Positions 1 through 10,180 of a DNA stretch of 56,611 nucleotides are shown in pieces; the stretch's first letter is position 1, and the number at the start of each line of letters is the position of its first letter. The notes beneath the pieces are model-generated. The model made no database searches. It worked only from the letters and a program-made list of their open reading frames with translations, and was not told the DNA's origin. The stretch is from an uncultured Wohlfahrtiimonas sp. (GTDB lineage Bacteria; Pseudomonadota; Gammaproteobacteria; Cardiobacteriales; Wohlfahrtiimonadaceae). The translations under genes were made by a program, and so were the position numbers. The stretch covers positions 1-56,611 of the forward strand of contig CANRJJ010000004.1 in NCBI GenBank assembly GCA_947630895.1, given 5' to 3'.

Positions 1-1416
1 TTGTATCAACGAGTTTCTGATGATCAATATGCGGAAGATATTCAAGATGCGGTTGGCTTGCTGACTAAGACAAACTTGGAAAGAGTTGCTCAATTAACAT
101 ACTCTGATACTAATTGGCAGTCGATTTTAAGATTTCAACATTTCCAAGTATTGGATCGCGATATTATTCCTAATGATCCTTATGCGAGAATGCCGCAGTT
201 GCTATTCAATGGTAACTGGATGACAGAAAGTGGTATTTATTATGGAATTCAAGCTGAAGCTGTGCATTTTACAACAAATGTTACAAGTCGAAGTCCTTAT
301 CGACCAAAGTCAGCCATAAGAACAGATGTTATTCCATTTGTAGGATTTAGGGCTGAAAATTCATGGGGTTTCTTTGAGCCTAGATTGGCTTATCGATTTA
401 CTAATTATGATCTAAAATATCAAGAATTTTCGAATATTAATCATTCTAATCAACCAGATAGTTTGCATCGAAATTTGCCAATTTTTAGTATTGATACTGG
501 AGTGGTATTAGAGCGCGATACTAACTTCACTAATTTATTTGGTGGCGGTGATTTTATACAAACGCTAGAGCCAAGATTATTTTATTTGTATGTGCCATAT
601 CGTAATCAATCGGAGATTCCGATTTTTGATACAGGATCAGTGACGCCAAGTTTTGATAGTCTATTTGCGACGAATCAGTTTACAGGTGCTGATCGTCAAA
701 GCAATGCGAATCAACTAACGATGGCGCTGACAACACGATTCATTAATGAAGATACGGGTGTTGAGCATTTTAGATTATCGGCGGGGCAGATTTACTATAT
801 TGATGATCCTAGAATAACGACAGGCAAGGATTTGCCTACTCGTAATGAATGTTATCAATCCTATGCTGGAGCATGGGATGCAGCAAATAATTGTCGACGT
901 AATCGTAGCTCGGAATGGTTTGTTGAAAGTAATATCCTATTGACAGAAGATTTATCTGGTAGAGTTACTTGGCAGTGGTCACCTGATATGAAGAAGACGA
1001 CTCGCCTAGCTTACGATTTACGTTATCAGCCTGAAGAAAGAAAAGTTATCAATGTGGGTCAGAGATATTCGAGAGATCGAAATTATAGTAATGACTACAT
1101 TACTCACCAAATAGATGTTTCTTCTTATTGGGAGTTAACGAGTAATTGGGCTGTCGTTGGTCGTTATAATTACTCTTTAGAAGAAAGACGAATGAACGAT
1201 TCATTTGTTGGATTTGAATACAGTGACTGTTGTGTGGCAACGAGAGTTGCTGCGAGATATTATCGTAATAATCTATTTGATCCCAACAAAGAGTGGAAGA
1301 TATATCTTCAGTTTGAGTTAAAAGGTTTAGGTAATTTTGGACCAAATACTGATAACTTATGGAGCGAATCTATTAATGGTTATCGTACCAATAGTTTTGG
1401 CAATAGAAGACGTTAA
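1..1416 (+). CDS. lptD: LPS-assembly outer-membrane protein LptD, C-terminal part (5' end cut by window)
   Basis: C-terminal 471 residues of LptD, the outer-membrane barrel that with LptE places lipopolysaccharide in the outer leaflet. The frame is open from the first base, so the true start, signal peptide and N-terminal periplasmic domain lie outside the window; the TTG at base 1 is not the start. What is seen: alternating aromatic and polar strands typical of a barrel, a Cys-Cys pair at visible residues 410-411 in the block DCCVATRVAARYY, and the conserved terminal block LQFELKGLGNFG at 436-447. In E. coli LptD the C-terminal cysteine pair forms disulfides with N-terminal cysteines. Two extra cysteines at 284 and 298 lie in a probable surface loop. 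A hairpin follows the stop. Confidence 0.93.
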   Translation: MYQRVSDDQYAEDIQDAVGLLTKTNLERVAQLTYSDTNWQSILRFQHFQVLDRDIIPNDPYARMPQLLFNGNWMTESGIYYGIQAEAVHFTTNVTSRSPYRPKSAIRTDVIPFVGFRAENSWGFFEPRLAYRFTNYDLKYQEFSNINHSNQPDSLHRNLPIFSIDTGVVLERDTNFTNLFGGGDFIQTLEPRLFYLYVPYRNQSEIPIFDTGSVTPSFDSLFATNQFTGADRQSNANQLTMALTTRFINEDTGVEHFRLSAGQIYYIDDPRITTGKDLPTRNECYQSYAGAWDAANNCRRNRSSEWFVESNILLTEDLSGRVTWQWSPDMKKTTRLAYDLRYQPEERKVINVGQRYSRDRNYSNDYITHQIDVSSYWELTSNWAVVGRYNYSLEERRMNDSFVGFEYSDCCVATRVAARYYRNNLFDPNKEWKIYLQFELKGLGNFGPNTDNLWSESINGYRTNSFGNRRR

Positions 1417-1434
1417 ATATTAAAAGATTAAATA

Positions 1435-1462
1435 CAAAAGCCAAGCTAGTCCTTGGCTTTTG
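1435..1462. terminator. Bidirectional hairpin between lptD and mnmA
   Basis: An 11-bp perfect stem (1435-1445 with 1452-1462, loop of 6) lies between the convergent ends of lptD and mnmA. The thymine run after the plus-strand arm is short and interrupted, so it is a moderate terminator on either strand. Confidence 0.7.
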
Positions 1463-1483
1463 TGTTGCTTTATAAAAGATTAA

Positions 1484-2575
1484 TTATCTCTCTATAATTG
1501 CGCCACCTAAACAAATATCATTATGATAAAATACTATAGATTGACCTGGTGTCACGGCTCTTTGCGGGTTAACAAAGTCTACATGAATTCGACCATCTTC
1601 TAAGAATTTGATAGCACAAGCTTCATCTTTTTGGCGATAACGAATTTTTGCAGTCAATTCATTATTGATGTTATCAAAATCAAGATTTGTATTGATCCAA
1701 TGAACATCACGAGCTGTTAATGATTGTTTGTATAACGCATCATGTTCGCCTTGAACAACAATTAATCGATTGTTTTCGATATCTTTTTCAGCCACAAACC
1801 AAGGTTCACCTGTTGAGCTTTTCATGCCGCCAATATGTAGACCTTTGCGTTGACCAATAGTGTAGAAAGATAAACCTTGATGCTCACCAATTTTTTGACC
1901 ATCTACTGTGCACATATCACCTGGTTTAGATGCAATGTATTGACCAATAAACTCATTAAAATCACGTTCACCGATAAAGCAGATGCCTGTTGAATCTTTT
2001 TTATCATAAGTGATGAGTTTATGTTTAAGAGCTAATTCACGCACAGCAGGTTTTTGCAATTCACCTACTGGAAATAATGCATTCTTGATCTGTGACTGGC
2101 TCAATAGATGTAAAAAGTAACTTTGATCTTTATTGTCATCTAAGCCTTTGAGCAAATAAGTCTGTCCATCTTTACGTTCAGTACGAGCATAATGACCAGT
2201 TGCAATATAATCAGCACCCATTTCATTTGCATAATCTAAGAATGCTTTAAACTTAATTTCTTTATTGCATAAAACATCAGGATTAGGCGTTAAGCCCATC
2301 TTGAGTGTTTCCAAAAAATAAGAGAAAACGCGTTCTTTATAGTTTTCTACAAAATTTACTTTGTGTAGTGGGATGCCTAAAGTATCACAAACTTTTTGAG
2401 CATCTTTAACATCTTCATCCGCAGAGCAATAACCTGTTTCAAAGTTATCTTCCCAGTTTTTCATGAAAACGCCATGTACATCGGCGCCTTGTTCTTTTAA
2501 CAAAAGAGCTGCCACAGATGAATCAACGCCGCCAGACATCCCAACAATTACTCTTTTATTTCTAATATCTTCCAT
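1484..2575 (-). CDS. mnmA: tRNA-specific 2-thiouridylase MnmA
   Basis: MnmA makes the 2-thio group of the wobble uridine (s2U34) in tRNAs for Lys, Glu and Gln, using ATP and sulfur relayed from IscS through the Tus proteins. The 363-residue length is normal. The ATP pyrophosphatase loop SGGVDS is at 14-19. The two redox cysteines are present: Cys103 in NPDVLCNKE and Cys199 in [12 protein letters not shown], matching Cys102 and Cys199 of the E. coli enzyme. The start lies 14 nt after the stop of a small membrane-protein gene on the same strand, so the two are probably co-transcribed. Confidence 0.97.
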   Translation of the reverse strand: MEDIRNKRVIVGMSGGVDSSVAALLLKEQGADVHGVFMKNWEDNFETGYCSADEDVKDAQKVCDTLGIPLHKVNFVENYKERVFSYFLETLKMGLTPNPDVLCNKEIKFKAFLDYANEMGADYIATGHYARTERKDGQTYLLKGLDDNKDQSYFLHLLSQSQIKNALFPVGELQKPAVRELALKHKLITYDKKDSTGICFIGERDFNEFIGQYIASKPGDMCTVDGQKIGEHQGLSFYTIGQRKGLHIGGMKSSTGEPWFVAEKDIENNRLIVVQGEHDALYKQSLTARDVHWINTNLDFDNINNELTAKIRYRQKDEACAIKFLEDGRIHVDFVNPQRAVTPGQSIVFYHNDICLGGAIIER

Positions 2576-2589
2576 AATATTCTCTAAAT

Positions 2590-2958
2590 CTATTCGCTGC
2601 TATCAATACCATCTTGTCCATTTGAATTCGAAGTGCCACGCATTCTTTCATATGGAACATAAGTTGGATTACCATTTTTATCCGTAGAAAATGATACTTG
2701 GCATTGGCCAATGAACCAGTCATATTTAGTCAACTGTTTTAGGCTATGGCCAGCATAAGCACATTTAAAATTGTTATACAGTGGTTTAATGCACAGTAAA
2801 GTGATCACTGCAAACATCAAAACTTCTAATAGAAAGAAGTTTCTTTTTTTGTGCCAGATAAAAAAGAATATAGGGATCTCTTTATGTTTTGCATAAGCTA
2901 TAAAAGAGCCAATGATGATCAATAGTCCGATCACTTGAAATAATAAAAAGAAGTACAA
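2590..2958 (-). CDS. Small membrane protein of unknown function upstream of mnmA
   Basis: A 122-residue protein that I do not recognise. Two hydrophobic segments are visible, about residues 1-22 and 42-63, followed by a polar C-terminal half with three cysteines (one near the end of the second segment, two around residues 65 and 85). The C-terminus is rich in Ser, Asn and Asp. It is 14 nt upstream of mnmA in the same direction and probably shares its transcript; nothing in the sequence links it to tRNA thiolation. The promoter would lie in 2959-3055, shared divergently with the thioesterase gene. Confidence 0.7.
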   Translation of the reverse strand: MYFFLLFQVIGLLIIIGSFIAYAKHKEIPIFFFIWHKKRNFFLLEVLMFAVITLLCIKPLYNNFKCAYAGHSLKQLTKYDWFIGQCQVSFSTDKNGNPTYVPYERMRGTSNSNGQDGIDSSE

Positions 2959-3055
2959 GATAGTTCCTTATGGAATTAACAAATAATTGCTGACAATTTT
3001 ACCATTATTTGATCTAAAATGAGAGCGCTCAATAATATATATCAAAGGATTTGGA

Positions 3056-3487
3056 ATGTTAACTATCGAACAAATGAATGCTCATACTCGTAATACATTA
3101 GTGGGTCACTTAGGAATAGAATTTATTGTGAGCCAAGATGGCTATGTAGAAGCAACAATGCCTGTGGATGAAAGAACCATACAATCTTATGGATACTTGC
3201 ATGGTGGTGCGACGATCGCTTTGGCTGAGACTATCGCTGGAATTGGTACTTTTAGCATTGTTTTACCTGAGCAAAGCTGTGTCGGCATGCAGATCAGTGC
3301 AAGTCATTTATCATCAGCTAAAAGCGGGGAAATGGTGATTGCCAAAGGAATCATTGTTCATCGTGGTAGAAGCACACACGTTTGGGATGTGAATGTTTAT
3401 TCCATGACAGATGATCGCTTGATTTCAACGATTCGTGTCACGAATGCTGTGATTAAAAATCGTAATCCTGCTGTATTTGCATCATAA
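3056..3487 (+). CDS. Hotdog-fold acyl-CoA thioesterase (YdiI/MenI-PaaI type)
   Basis: A 143-residue single hotdog-domain thioesterase that should hydrolyse acyl- or aroyl-CoA in the cytoplasm. The family motif is clear: RTIQSYGYLHGGATIALAET around residues 41-60, with the HGG turn and the following Glu as the likely catalytic residue. The C-terminal part HRGRSTHVWDVNVY matches the YdiI/EntH group, whose E. coli members act on 1,4-dihydroxynaphthoyl-CoA or proofread enterobactin synthesis. No menaquinone or siderophore genes are nearby, so the substrate is not assigned. It is a single-gene unit with its own terminator. Confidence 0.88.
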   Translation: MLTIEQMNAHTRNTLVGHLGIEFIVSQDGYVEATMPVDERTIQSYGYLHGGATIALAETIAGIGTFSIVLPEQSCVGMQISASHLSSAKSGEMVIAKGIIVHRGRSTHVWDVNVYSMTDDRLISTIRVTNAVIKNRNPAVFAS

Positions 3488-3495
3488 ATCTCTAA

Positions 3496-3526
3496 AAAAT
3501 AAGCCTCTTTTACAGAGGCTTATTTT
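3496..3526. terminator. Bidirectional terminator between thioesterase and uracil permease genes
   Basis: A 13-bp perfect stem (3496-3508 with 3514-3526) with A-rich and T-rich flanks, serving both converging genes. Confidence 0.85.
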
Positions 3527-3531
3527 ATTGT

Positions 3532-4803
3532 TTAGATTTCTTCATTAATTGATGATTCTTCTTGAGACTTTGGCAGTATCAAGTTTAGTGTGATTGCCAA
3601 TACAGCTGCTAAACCAACGCCAGCAAATGGGAAGCTACCAATATTAATGGTGTAACCACCAACGCCGGTAATCAAAGTTGCACTGATGATGACTAAGTTA
3701 CGAGGAATCATGATATCCACTTTGGCATCGATCAATGTTTTTAAGCCAATGCTTGCGATAGTACCGAATAATAGAATCATAATGCCACCCATCACAGGTA
3801 ATGGGATTGAATTTAAGAATGCATTAAATTTTCCCATAAAGGCCATTAAAATCGCAAAGATAGCCGCATAAGTCATAATTTTAGGATTATCATTTTTAGT
3901 GATCATAACTGCGCCAGTTACTTCACCATAAGTTGTCACAGGTGGGCCGCCGATTAAACCAGCCACACAAACGCCTAATCCATCGCCTGCTAATGTTTTA
4001 TCTAAGCCAGGATCTTTTGTGTAATCTTTGCCCGTTACTTTGCTAATTGCCATAATGCCGCCAATGTGTTCGATGGCAGGTGCGATCGCAACAGGTAACA
4101 TAAATAGAGCTGCTAACCAGTTAATTTCAGGTTTATGGAACTCAGGCAATGCGATCCAAGGTGCATTCACAAGATTTTCTAAGTGCAAGATTGTTTGACC
4201 ATTGTTTAAATAAGCAGATAATCCTGTGAAATCAGATAAAAATGCCAAGATATAGCCCGCAAAAATACCACCTAAAATTGGGATTAATTTAAATAAACCT
4301 TTACCAAATATGGTTATCAGTACAGTTACTGCAAATGTTGCGATGGATAATGTGATGGCCATAGAATCATTCATGATGGATTGACCACCGCTGATGCCCA
4401 TTGCCATTTGCGTTGCTGTCACTGCAACAGATAAACCAATCACGATGATAACAGGACCGATCACAACAGGTGGGATTAACGTATTGACTAAACCAATACC
4501 ACGCCAGCGAATGATGAAAGCAAAGACGAAATACATAAAACCTGCGGCAAATAAGCCGAACATGGTTGAACCCATTCCCCAAGTTTGAATGGAGAAAATA
4601 ATTGGGGCGATAAAGGCAAATGAAGAACCTAGAAAAATTGGAACTTTACGTTTAGTCACAATTTGAAAGAGCAAAGTGCCGATTCCAGCACCTAAAAGTG
4701 CCATGGAGGGATTTAAACCTGTTAATAATGGCACTAAAACCATTGCGCCGAAGGCGACAAATAAGATTTGTACACCAGAGATTACATCTTTAATAGGATG
4801 CAC
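3532..4803 (-). CDS. uraA: Uracil/xanthine permease (NCS2 family), UraA-like
   Basis: Inner-membrane nucleobase:proton symporter of the NCS2 family, most like uracil permease UraA. I choose the GTG at 4803 (423 residues, beginning VHPIKDVISGVQ): an AGGAG lies 8 nt upstream, whereas an ATG at 4860 would add a non-conserved 19-residue leader containing that ribosome binding site. About 12-14 hydrophobic segments cover the protein. Family signatures include the segment with PAIEHIGGIMAI, where the Glu corresponds to the uracil-binding glutamate of UraA, and the following GLIGGPPVTTYGE region. No upp gene is adjacent. The start region is divergent from pgpB. Confidence 0.92.
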   Translation of the reverse strand: MHPIKDVISGVQILFVAFGAMVLVPLLTGLNPSMALLGAGIGTLLFQIVTKRKVPIFLGSSFAFIAPIIFSIQTWGMGSTMFGLFAAGFMYFVFAFIIRWRGIGLVNTLIPPVVIGPVIIVIGLSVAVTATQMAMGISGGQSIMNDSMAITLSIATFAVTVLITIFGKGLFKLIPILGGIFAGYILAFLSDFTGLSAYLNNGQTILHLENLVNAPWIALPEFHKPEINWLAALFMLPVAIAPAIEHIGGIMAISKVTGKDYTKDPGLDKTLAGDGLGVCVAGLIGGPPVTTYGEVTGAVMITKNDNPKIMTYAAIFAILMAFMGKFNAFLNSIPLPVMGGIMILLFGTIASIGLKTLIDAKVDIMIPRNLVIISATLITGVGGYTINIGSFPFAGVGLAAVLAITLNLILPKSQEESSINEEI

Positions 4804-4951
4804 AATACACGCTCCTGTGAGATTTTGAGGATGATAAAAAAGCGTGCAAAAGTATAGCACTAAAAAGTCGATATCATCACAAAATCAGTGCTCTTTGCTC
4901 CAAGATTTATAATGCTATACTGTTTCACTTTCATAAAGTTAGGAAAAATAA

Positions 4952-5737
4952 ATGTTAATGCTTTCGCGTAAAAAGATGTTAATCATAAGCGTTGCAGTAT
5001 CACAGTTATTATTAATCCCCATTATTTTATGGTTGGTGGGTTGGCAGTGGTCATTAAAAACTGAATATGGTGATTTGGATAAATTTTTATTCTTCATCAC
5101 TGAAACGGGTAGCTCACTATTTTATTCATTAATAACGAGCGCCGTATTTATTGTTGTGCTGCTAGCATTAATGCGCAACATGTCTTGGTCATTTATTCTA
5201 TTGACTGCGGTTATATTGCTGCTTGGCACTCAAGTGATTAAATCAAGTTTAAAATCCTTTTATAAAGAGCCAAGACCTTATACGTCATATTTGGCTGAGC
5301 AGGGTGTTAATTTAGATGATTTTTATAAAGAAAAGCGCTCGGTGCGTAAATCAATCATCAAAAAGACCATTAAAAATAATCCTGATATGCCTCAATATTT
5401 GAAAAAACATTGGTCTAAAGAAACAGGCTATTCATTTCCTTCAGGGCATACAGCATTTGCCGTTTGTTGGATGATGATTGTTTTATTAATTTTGCCGATG
5501 AATAGAAAGAAAGATTGGGCTGTCTTTTCACTGACATTCCTATGGGCTGCTTTGATGATCATTAGTCGCATTAGATTTGGTATGCATTATCCGATGGATG
5601 TCTTTATGAGCACACTTTATGTGCCACTTGTATGTTTGTTGTATGCAAGATTAAGTCGAAGTAAAAAATTAGATCCTTGCTTTCAGTTTGTGGAAGCTTT
5701 GCCGAATAATGTATTGAAATTAGTGAAGAGGAAATAG
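4952..5737 (+). CDS. pgpB: PAP2-family phosphatase, PgpB-like
   Basis: Integral-membrane acid phosphatase of the PAP2 superfamily. PgpB enzymes dephosphorylate phosphatidylglycerophosphate and undecaprenyl pyrophosphate, feeding phospholipid synthesis and cell-wall lipid-carrier recycling. The three catalytic motifs are in place: KEPRPY at 105-110, SFPSGH at 161-166 with the catalytic His166, and SRIRFGMHYPMD at 205-216 with the nucleophile His212. About six hydrophobic segments and the 261-residue length fit PgpB (E. coli 254). AGGA lies 8 nt before the ATG. It is the first gene of a tight trio with yaaA (1-nt gap) and ppnN. Confidence 0.9.
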   Translation: MLMLSRKKMLIISVAVSQLLLIPIILWLVGWQWSLKTEYGDLDKFLFFITETGSSLFYSLITSAVFIVVLLALMRNMSWSFILLTAVILLLGTQVIKSSLKSFYKEPRPYTSYLAEQGVNLDDFYKEKRSVRKSIIKKTIKNNPDMPQYLKKHWSKETGYSFPSGHTAFAVCWMMIVLLILPMNRKKDWAVFSLTFLWAALMIISRIRFGMHYPMDVFMSTLYVPLVCLLYARLSRSKKLDPCFQFVEALPNNVLKLVKRK

Positions 5738-5738
5738 C

Positions 5739-6512
5739 ATGTTGTTGTTTTTATTATCGCCAGCAAAAAAATTAGATGAAAAAAGAGAAGCGCCATTTAA
5801 GGGTGAGCGCTCACCTCATTTTTTAGATCAAAGTGTTGAATTGATCGATATTTTGAATAAATTATCGCCTGCTGATTTAGAATCTTTGATGAAAATTTCA
5901 GATAACTTGGCATTGTTGAATGCTGAACGTTTTAGTAATTTTTCAGTGCCTTTCACGCATGAAAATGCCAAGGAAGCGCTTTTCTTATTTAATGGCGATG
6001 CTTATGAAGCCTTGAGTGCTTATGATCTATCTAAAACAGAAATCGATTACTTAGAAAAACATTTGATCATGTTGTCGGGATTATATGGTGCAATTCATCC
6101 TTTGGATTTGATCGCACCTTATCGTTTAGAAATGGGTACACCACTGAAAAATACTCGTGGTAAAAACTTGTATGAGTTTTGGGGCTCAAAAGTGACCAAT
6201 TATTTGAATGATATTATTCAAAAGAATGGCATTACTACAGTCGTAAACTTAGCTTCGAATGAATATTCCTCTGTTGTACAGTTTGATCAATTAGCTGTGC
6301 CTGTTATTACACCTATTTTTAAAGATTTTAAAAATGGGCAATATAAAACGATTAGTTTTAATGCTAAAAAAGCTCGTGGTGCAATGGTGCGTTATGCCGC
6401 TGAAAATAATCTTTCTGATGTGAAAACACTAGAAAGTTTCTGTGAAAATGATTATGCTTTCAAAGGCGTCAACCCAAAACAAACATCAGAATGGCTATTT
6501 TATAAGGACTAA
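5739..6512 (+). CDS. yaaA: Peroxide-stress protein YaaA
   Basis: Cytoplasmic DUF328 protein of 257 residues, identical in length class to E. coli YaaA, which limits free iron and DNA damage during hydrogen peroxide stress and binds DNA. Family landmarks are the N-terminal [13 protein letters not shown], the [21 protein letters not shown] block around 111-131, and [11 protein letters not shown] around 168-178. The start is one base after the pgpB stop with GAGGAA upstream, and the next gene begins 3 bases after its stop, so this is a translationally coupled trio. No OxyR-like site was identified. Confidence 0.96.
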   Translation: MLLFLLSPAKKLDEKREAPFKGERSPHFLDQSVELIDILNKLSPADLESLMKISDNLALLNAERFSNFSVPFTHENAKEALFLFNGDAYEALSAYDLSKTEIDYLEKHLIMLSGLYGAIHPLDLIAPYRLEMGTPLKNTRGKNLYEFWGSKVTNYLNDIIQKNGITTVVNLASNEYSSVVQFDQLAVPVITPIFKDFKNGQYKTISFNAKKARGAMVRYAAENNLSDVKTLESFCENDYAFKGVNPKQTSEWLFYKD

Positions 6513-6514
6513 TA

Positions 6515-7897
6515 ATGACGATAGAGAGTAAAAGCTACAATATTTATCCACCCAGAGGTTCATTAGATCTGTTATCACAAGTGGAAAGCGATTTATTGAG
6601 AAAAAGTGTTGATGGCGAACTCTATCAATTATTTAGAAATTGCTTATTGGCTGTGTTGAATACTGGTAGCCAAACGGATGATGCCAATAAGTTATTCAAG
6701 CAATATAAAGATTTTGAAGCGAAAGTCGGGCGTACGGAGCGTGGCATTAAATTAGAGCTAATCAATCCGCCACAATCCGTATTTGTAGATGGCGAGTTAA
6801 CGCGTTTGATTCGTAAAAATATCTTTTCAGTATTGCGAGATATTTTGTACATGCGTGAAGTTGTTGCCACTTACGATCAAAAGCGCTTTTTTAAATATGG
6901 TCGCCAACAAATTACGACAGATTTAATTTTTATGACATTGCGCAATGCCAAAGCTCTACAAGCCGCACAAGATCAAAATGTTGTGGTTTGCTGGGGCGGG
7001 CATTCAATCAATGAAATTGAGTATCAATATGCGCGTGATGTAGGGCATGAACTTGGTTTGCGTCGTTTTGATATTTGTACAGGTTGTGGGCCTGGGGCGA
7101 TGGAAGCGCCGATGCGTGGTGCTGCGGTTGGTCATACTCAGCAAGGTCATGAAGCCAATCGATACATTGGCATTACAGAACCATCAATTATTGCAGCTGA
7201 GCCGCCGAATCCTTTGGTGAATGAATTAATCATCATGCCTGACATTGAAAAACGCATTGAAGCTTTCATTCGTTTGGGTCATGGCTTGATTGTATTTCCA
7301 GGTGGTGTTGGTACAGCAGAAGAATTTTTATACATCCTCAGTATTTTAATGATGGAAGAGAATAAAAATCAGGTGCTGCCAATTATTTTGACAGGTCCAA
7401 AAGAGAGTGAAAGTTATTTCAAAACTTTGGATCATTTCATTAAAATGAGCTTGGGTGCAGAGGCTCAAAAGCATTATGAAATCATCATTGATAATCCAAC
7501 ATTAGTGGCGCAAAAAATGAAACAAGCGATGCCATTGGTGAAAGAGAGCCGTAAACACAGAGAAGATGCGTATTGCTTTAATTGGTCATTAACGATCTCG
7601 GAAGAGTTGCAAAAACCTTTCGAGCCAACACATGAAAATATGTCGAATTTGAATTTGCACAAAAATCAGCCGAAAGAAAAATTGGCGGCATCTTTGCGTC
7701 AGGCATTCTCTGGAATTGTGGCTGGAAATATCAAAGAATCAGGCATTCAAGCCATTAAAGAACATGGGCCTTTTGTGTTGCATGGCGACTCTGAAATTAT
7801 GAGTTTAGTGGATGATTTATTGAATGATTTTGTCGAGCAAGGGCGAATGAAACTACCAGGATCAGCATATCAACCTTGTTACAGAGTTGAAAAGTAA
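6515..7897 (+). CDS. ppnN: Nucleotide 5'-monophosphate nucleosidase PpnN (YgdH)
   Basis: PpnN cleaves the N-glycosidic bond of purine and pyrimidine 5'-monophosphates, giving ribose 5-phosphate and the free base; the E. coli enzyme is activated by (p)ppGpp. At 460 residues it matches the E. coli protein (454). The central Rossmann domain carries the LOG-family signature: the segment ending in [16 protein letters not shown], and [12 protein letters not shown] about 85 residues later, both containing active-site residues. N- and C-terminal extensions characteristic of PpnN rather than short LOG proteins are present. It is the last gene of the pgpB-yaaA-ppnN unit and is followed by a strong terminator. 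Confidence 0.95.
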   Translation: MTIESKSYNIYPPRGSLDLLSQVESDLLRKSVDGELYQLFRNCLLAVLNTGSQTDDANKLFKQYKDFEAKVGRTERGIKLELINPPQSVFVDGELTRLIRKNIFSVLRDILYMREVVATYDQKRFFKYGRQQITTDLIFMTLRNAKALQAAQDQNVVVCWGGHSINEIEYQYARDVGHELGLRRFDICTGCGPGAMEAPMRGAAVGHTQQGHEANRYIGITEPSIIAAEPPNPLVNELIIMPDIEKRIEAFIRLGHGLIVFPGGVGTAEEFLYILSILMMEENKNQVLPIILTGPKESESYFKTLDHFIKMSLGAEAQKHYEIIIDNPTLVAQKMKQAMPLVKESRKHREDAYCFNWSLTISEELQKPFEPTHENMSNLNLHKNQPKEKLAASLRQAFSGIVAGNIKESGIQAIKEHGPFVLHGDSEIMSLVDDLLNDFVEQGRMKLPGSAYQPCYRVEK

Positions 7898-7903
7898 TTA
7901 AAT

Positions 7904-7930
7904 AAAAATCCCAGCTAAGCTGGGATTTTT
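7904..7930. terminator. Terminator after ppnN (bidirectional)
   Basis: A 12-bp perfect stem (7904-7915 with 7919-7930) with A and T runs in the arms, between convergent ppnN and the XpaC gene. Confidence 0.9.
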
Positions 7931-7938
7931 ATTGTAGT

Positions 7939-9054
7939 TTATTTAATCTCAAAACCTTGGCTTCGTATTAATTGATCCATGACTTTAAGATCAATATGCA
8001 GATCATCCACATCATTTTCTGCCAATTGTTGGCGAATTTGAGTAAATGCTTGCTGCATTCCTGTTAAAGCGACCAATGTTTTATGATCAATATCTTCATC
8101 TAAATTTGCATCGCTATGGAGGGATTTGATCGTGCTATAACGCACAATGGATTGATGGATTAAAGGTAAGTAACGATTTAGAAACTGTCCACCTGCGACA
8201 ACATCTCTCGGGTCTGCATGCATCAAATTTAAAATACTGATGGATTGATGACCGATTTGCTCAATCACTACCGATAAATGCTCAGGCAAATTTTCATTTT
8301 CAGCTTCAATCAAGCGGAGCACTTCTATGTGTCTTGCGAAGATTGCGTAAGATTTTTCCTCTTCTGCTAATTTTTGTGCTTCTAATTTTCTAGCTTCTTG
8401 CTCCGCGATATTGGCTAAGTACCTTGCTTTTTCTGAGCTTGGCATTAATAACAAATTTGCTTGATGACGGAGTTTTTTGGGGCGAATAATGCCAATGACT
8501 AAAATGAGCAAAAGCAGGGCATATAGCCAAATAGGCATCGCTGTAAAAATGGTTTCAGGCATTTTTATATTGGCGTATGAAATGGCCAATAATGAAAATG
8601 GAATGGTAAGCCAAAAGCCTGAGTTTTCATTTTTTTGTTCAATTAAATCCAAAAGCATGGTCATGAAACCACCAAACAATAAGGCAACTGGCCACATTCC
8701 TACCAATACTAAAAGTAGTGTAGTGAGTAAGCCAAGTGCTGTTGCAAAGTAGTTTTTTTGGAGCGGGAACAGCATAACAATGCCAATATATGAGCATAAA
8801 AATGTGGCGCCATAAAAGGGATCAATGCTGCTTGGTATAAATAGCTTTAATATTTGAGCCGTTAAACCGCCCGCGATTGCCTTAAAGTGAAATAACATGC
8901 GTTTCGCAGTAGTTTTGGCACCTTTAATGAATGCAGTGCCAAAGTCCACTTCTTCGATTTTTATATACTCTTTTTCAGTATTTAAATGATCTGATGAAGA
9001 TTGTTTTTTTTGAAAAGGCAAAGTTTTTTCACTGTAATCCATCATTTTATCCAT
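7939..9054 (-). CDS. XpaC-family membrane protein (5-bromo-4-chloroindolyl phosphate hydrolysis family)
   Basis: A 371-residue protein that I assign to the XpaC family from its architecture and from its place directly after a TelA gene, the same pairing as xpaC-yaaN in Bacillus subtilis. The cellular role of the family is unknown; its name comes from a colour phenotype on an indolyl phosphate. Seen here: a polar N-terminus of about 65 residues, four hydrophobic segments between about 80 and 190, then a charged cytoplasmic half with a Glu/Lys/Ala-rich helix around 205-235. It is the last gene of a five-gene leftward run beginning at folP, 12 nt after telA. Confidence 0.72.
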   Translation of the reverse strand: MDKMMDYSEKTLPFQKKQSSSDHLNTEKEYIKIEEVDFGTAFIKGAKTTAKRMLFHFKAIAGGLTAQILKLFIPSSIDPFYGATFLCSYIGIVMLFPLQKNYFATALGLLTTLLLVLVGMWPVALLFGGFMTMLLDLIEQKNENSGFWLTIPFSLLAISYANIKMPETIFTAMPIWLYALLLLILVIGIIRPKKLRHQANLLLMPSSEKARYLANIAEQEARKLEAQKLAEEEKSYAIFARHIEVLRLIEAENENLPEHLSVVIEQIGHQSISILNLMHADPRDVVAGGQFLNRYLPLIHQSIVRYSTIKSLHSDANLDEDIDHKTLVALTGMQQAFTQIRQQLAENDVDDLHIDLKVMDQLIRSQGFEIK

Positions 9055-9066
9055 GCTTAAATAGAG

Positions 9067-10167
9067 TTATTGGTACTTAGTGACAGCTTCAGAAATACGT
9101 TCACGCAAATTGTTTTCCATTTGTCCCAATTCAATCTCGACAGCTTTGCGTTTTTCACGCGCTTCTACAGCTATTTTCATGGTTTCTTCAATGGTATTGA
9201 CTAGGCGATTTTGCACATCGCGAATGGTTTCAATATCTACGATTGAGCGCTCAACTTCACGTGCTGTCGCAATGCTATTTTGTTGAAGCATTTCAGCATT
9301 TTTACGCAATAATTGATTCGTCGTATCGGCAACGTCTTTTTGCAATTTTGCGGCTTTTTCTTGCTCTTGAAGGGATAAAGAAAGCACGATCTGGCTTTTC
9401 CAAACAGGCAATGTTGAGAAGATACTACCTTGAATTTTTTCTGCCAATTGTTGGTTATTATTTTGAATGATACGGATTTGAGGCGCTGTTTGTAATGCAA
9501 TCATTTTAGATAATTCTAAATCATGTAAACGACGCTCAAAACGATTAATGTTTTCTAATAAATCCTTCACTGATTGCGCATCTAACATATCTTGAGATGC
9601 TGTTGCTTTCGCTTCCAAAGCAGGAAGATCCACAGTGCGAATTTGCGTTAAATATTGTTTGCCAGCTTCGATGTAAACTTCAAGTTCACGATAGTAATCT
9701 AAGTTTTTATCGTAAAGTTGCGCGAGTTGTTCGTTATCTCTCAGTAAGCCAACCATAGAATTGTCTAAATGGCTTGCGATGATGTCCACTTGAGAAGTTA
9801 AAGTTGTATGATCAATCTTTGACTTTTCTGCTCGTCTAAATAATCCACCAATTACAGGAAGGCTTGTTAGAAAGCCACTTGATTTTTCTTCAAGAGTGAA
9901 TGGGTCATATTCACGAATTTTTAAAACAAGATCAGACAATTGTCCACCAACTTCGCCTGCATCTTTGGTTTTAATGCGACTTAATAAAGTGTCTGAAAAC
10001 TTCGCGATTTCAGCCATAGGTTTAGAGCCATAAGCCAAAAATGCAGTGGGGTCATTGATGTTAATCGTTGTAGCAATTGCATTCACTTTTTCATGGTCAA
10101 TCGGCATCTTTTCTAATACTTGTTCTTCTTGAGCGATGATCGCTTGGTCATTATTTAATTCACTCAT
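9067..10167 (-). CDS. TelA-family toxic-anion resistance protein
   Basis: A 366-residue soluble, mostly helical protein of the TelA/YaaN family. Members are tied to tellurite and other toxic-anion or cell-envelope stress resistance, but no reaction is established. Diagnostic blocks are the GGLFRRAEKSKIDHTTLTSQ region around 109-128 and LLRDNEQLAQLYDKNLDYYR around 141-160; the C-terminal half is strongly coiled-coil. It sits between a DUF3592-like gene (13-nt gap) and the XpaC gene (12-nt gap), so the TelA-XpaC pair known from Firmicutes is kept. No other ter or klaB genes are present, so tellurite resistance itself is not supported. Confidence 0.9.
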   Translation of the reverse strand: MSELNNDQAIIAQEEQVLEKMPIDHEKVNAIATTININDPTAFLAYGSKPMAEIAKFSDTLLSRIKTKDAGEVGGQLSDLVLKIREYDPFTLEEKSSGFLTSLPVIGGLFRRAEKSKIDHTTLTSQVDIIASHLDNSMVGLLRDNEQLAQLYDKNLDYYRELEVYIEAGKQYLTQIRTVDLPALEAKATASQDMLDAQSVKDLLENINRFERRLHDLELSKMIALQTAPQIRIIQNNNQQLAEKIQGSIFSTLPVWKSQIVLSLSLQEQEKAAKLQKDVADTTNQLLRKNAEMLQQNSIATAREVERSIVDIETIRDVQNRLVNTIEETMKIAVEAREKRKAVEIELGQMENNLRERISEAVTKYQ

Positions 10168-10180
10168 AGTGGCTCCTAGA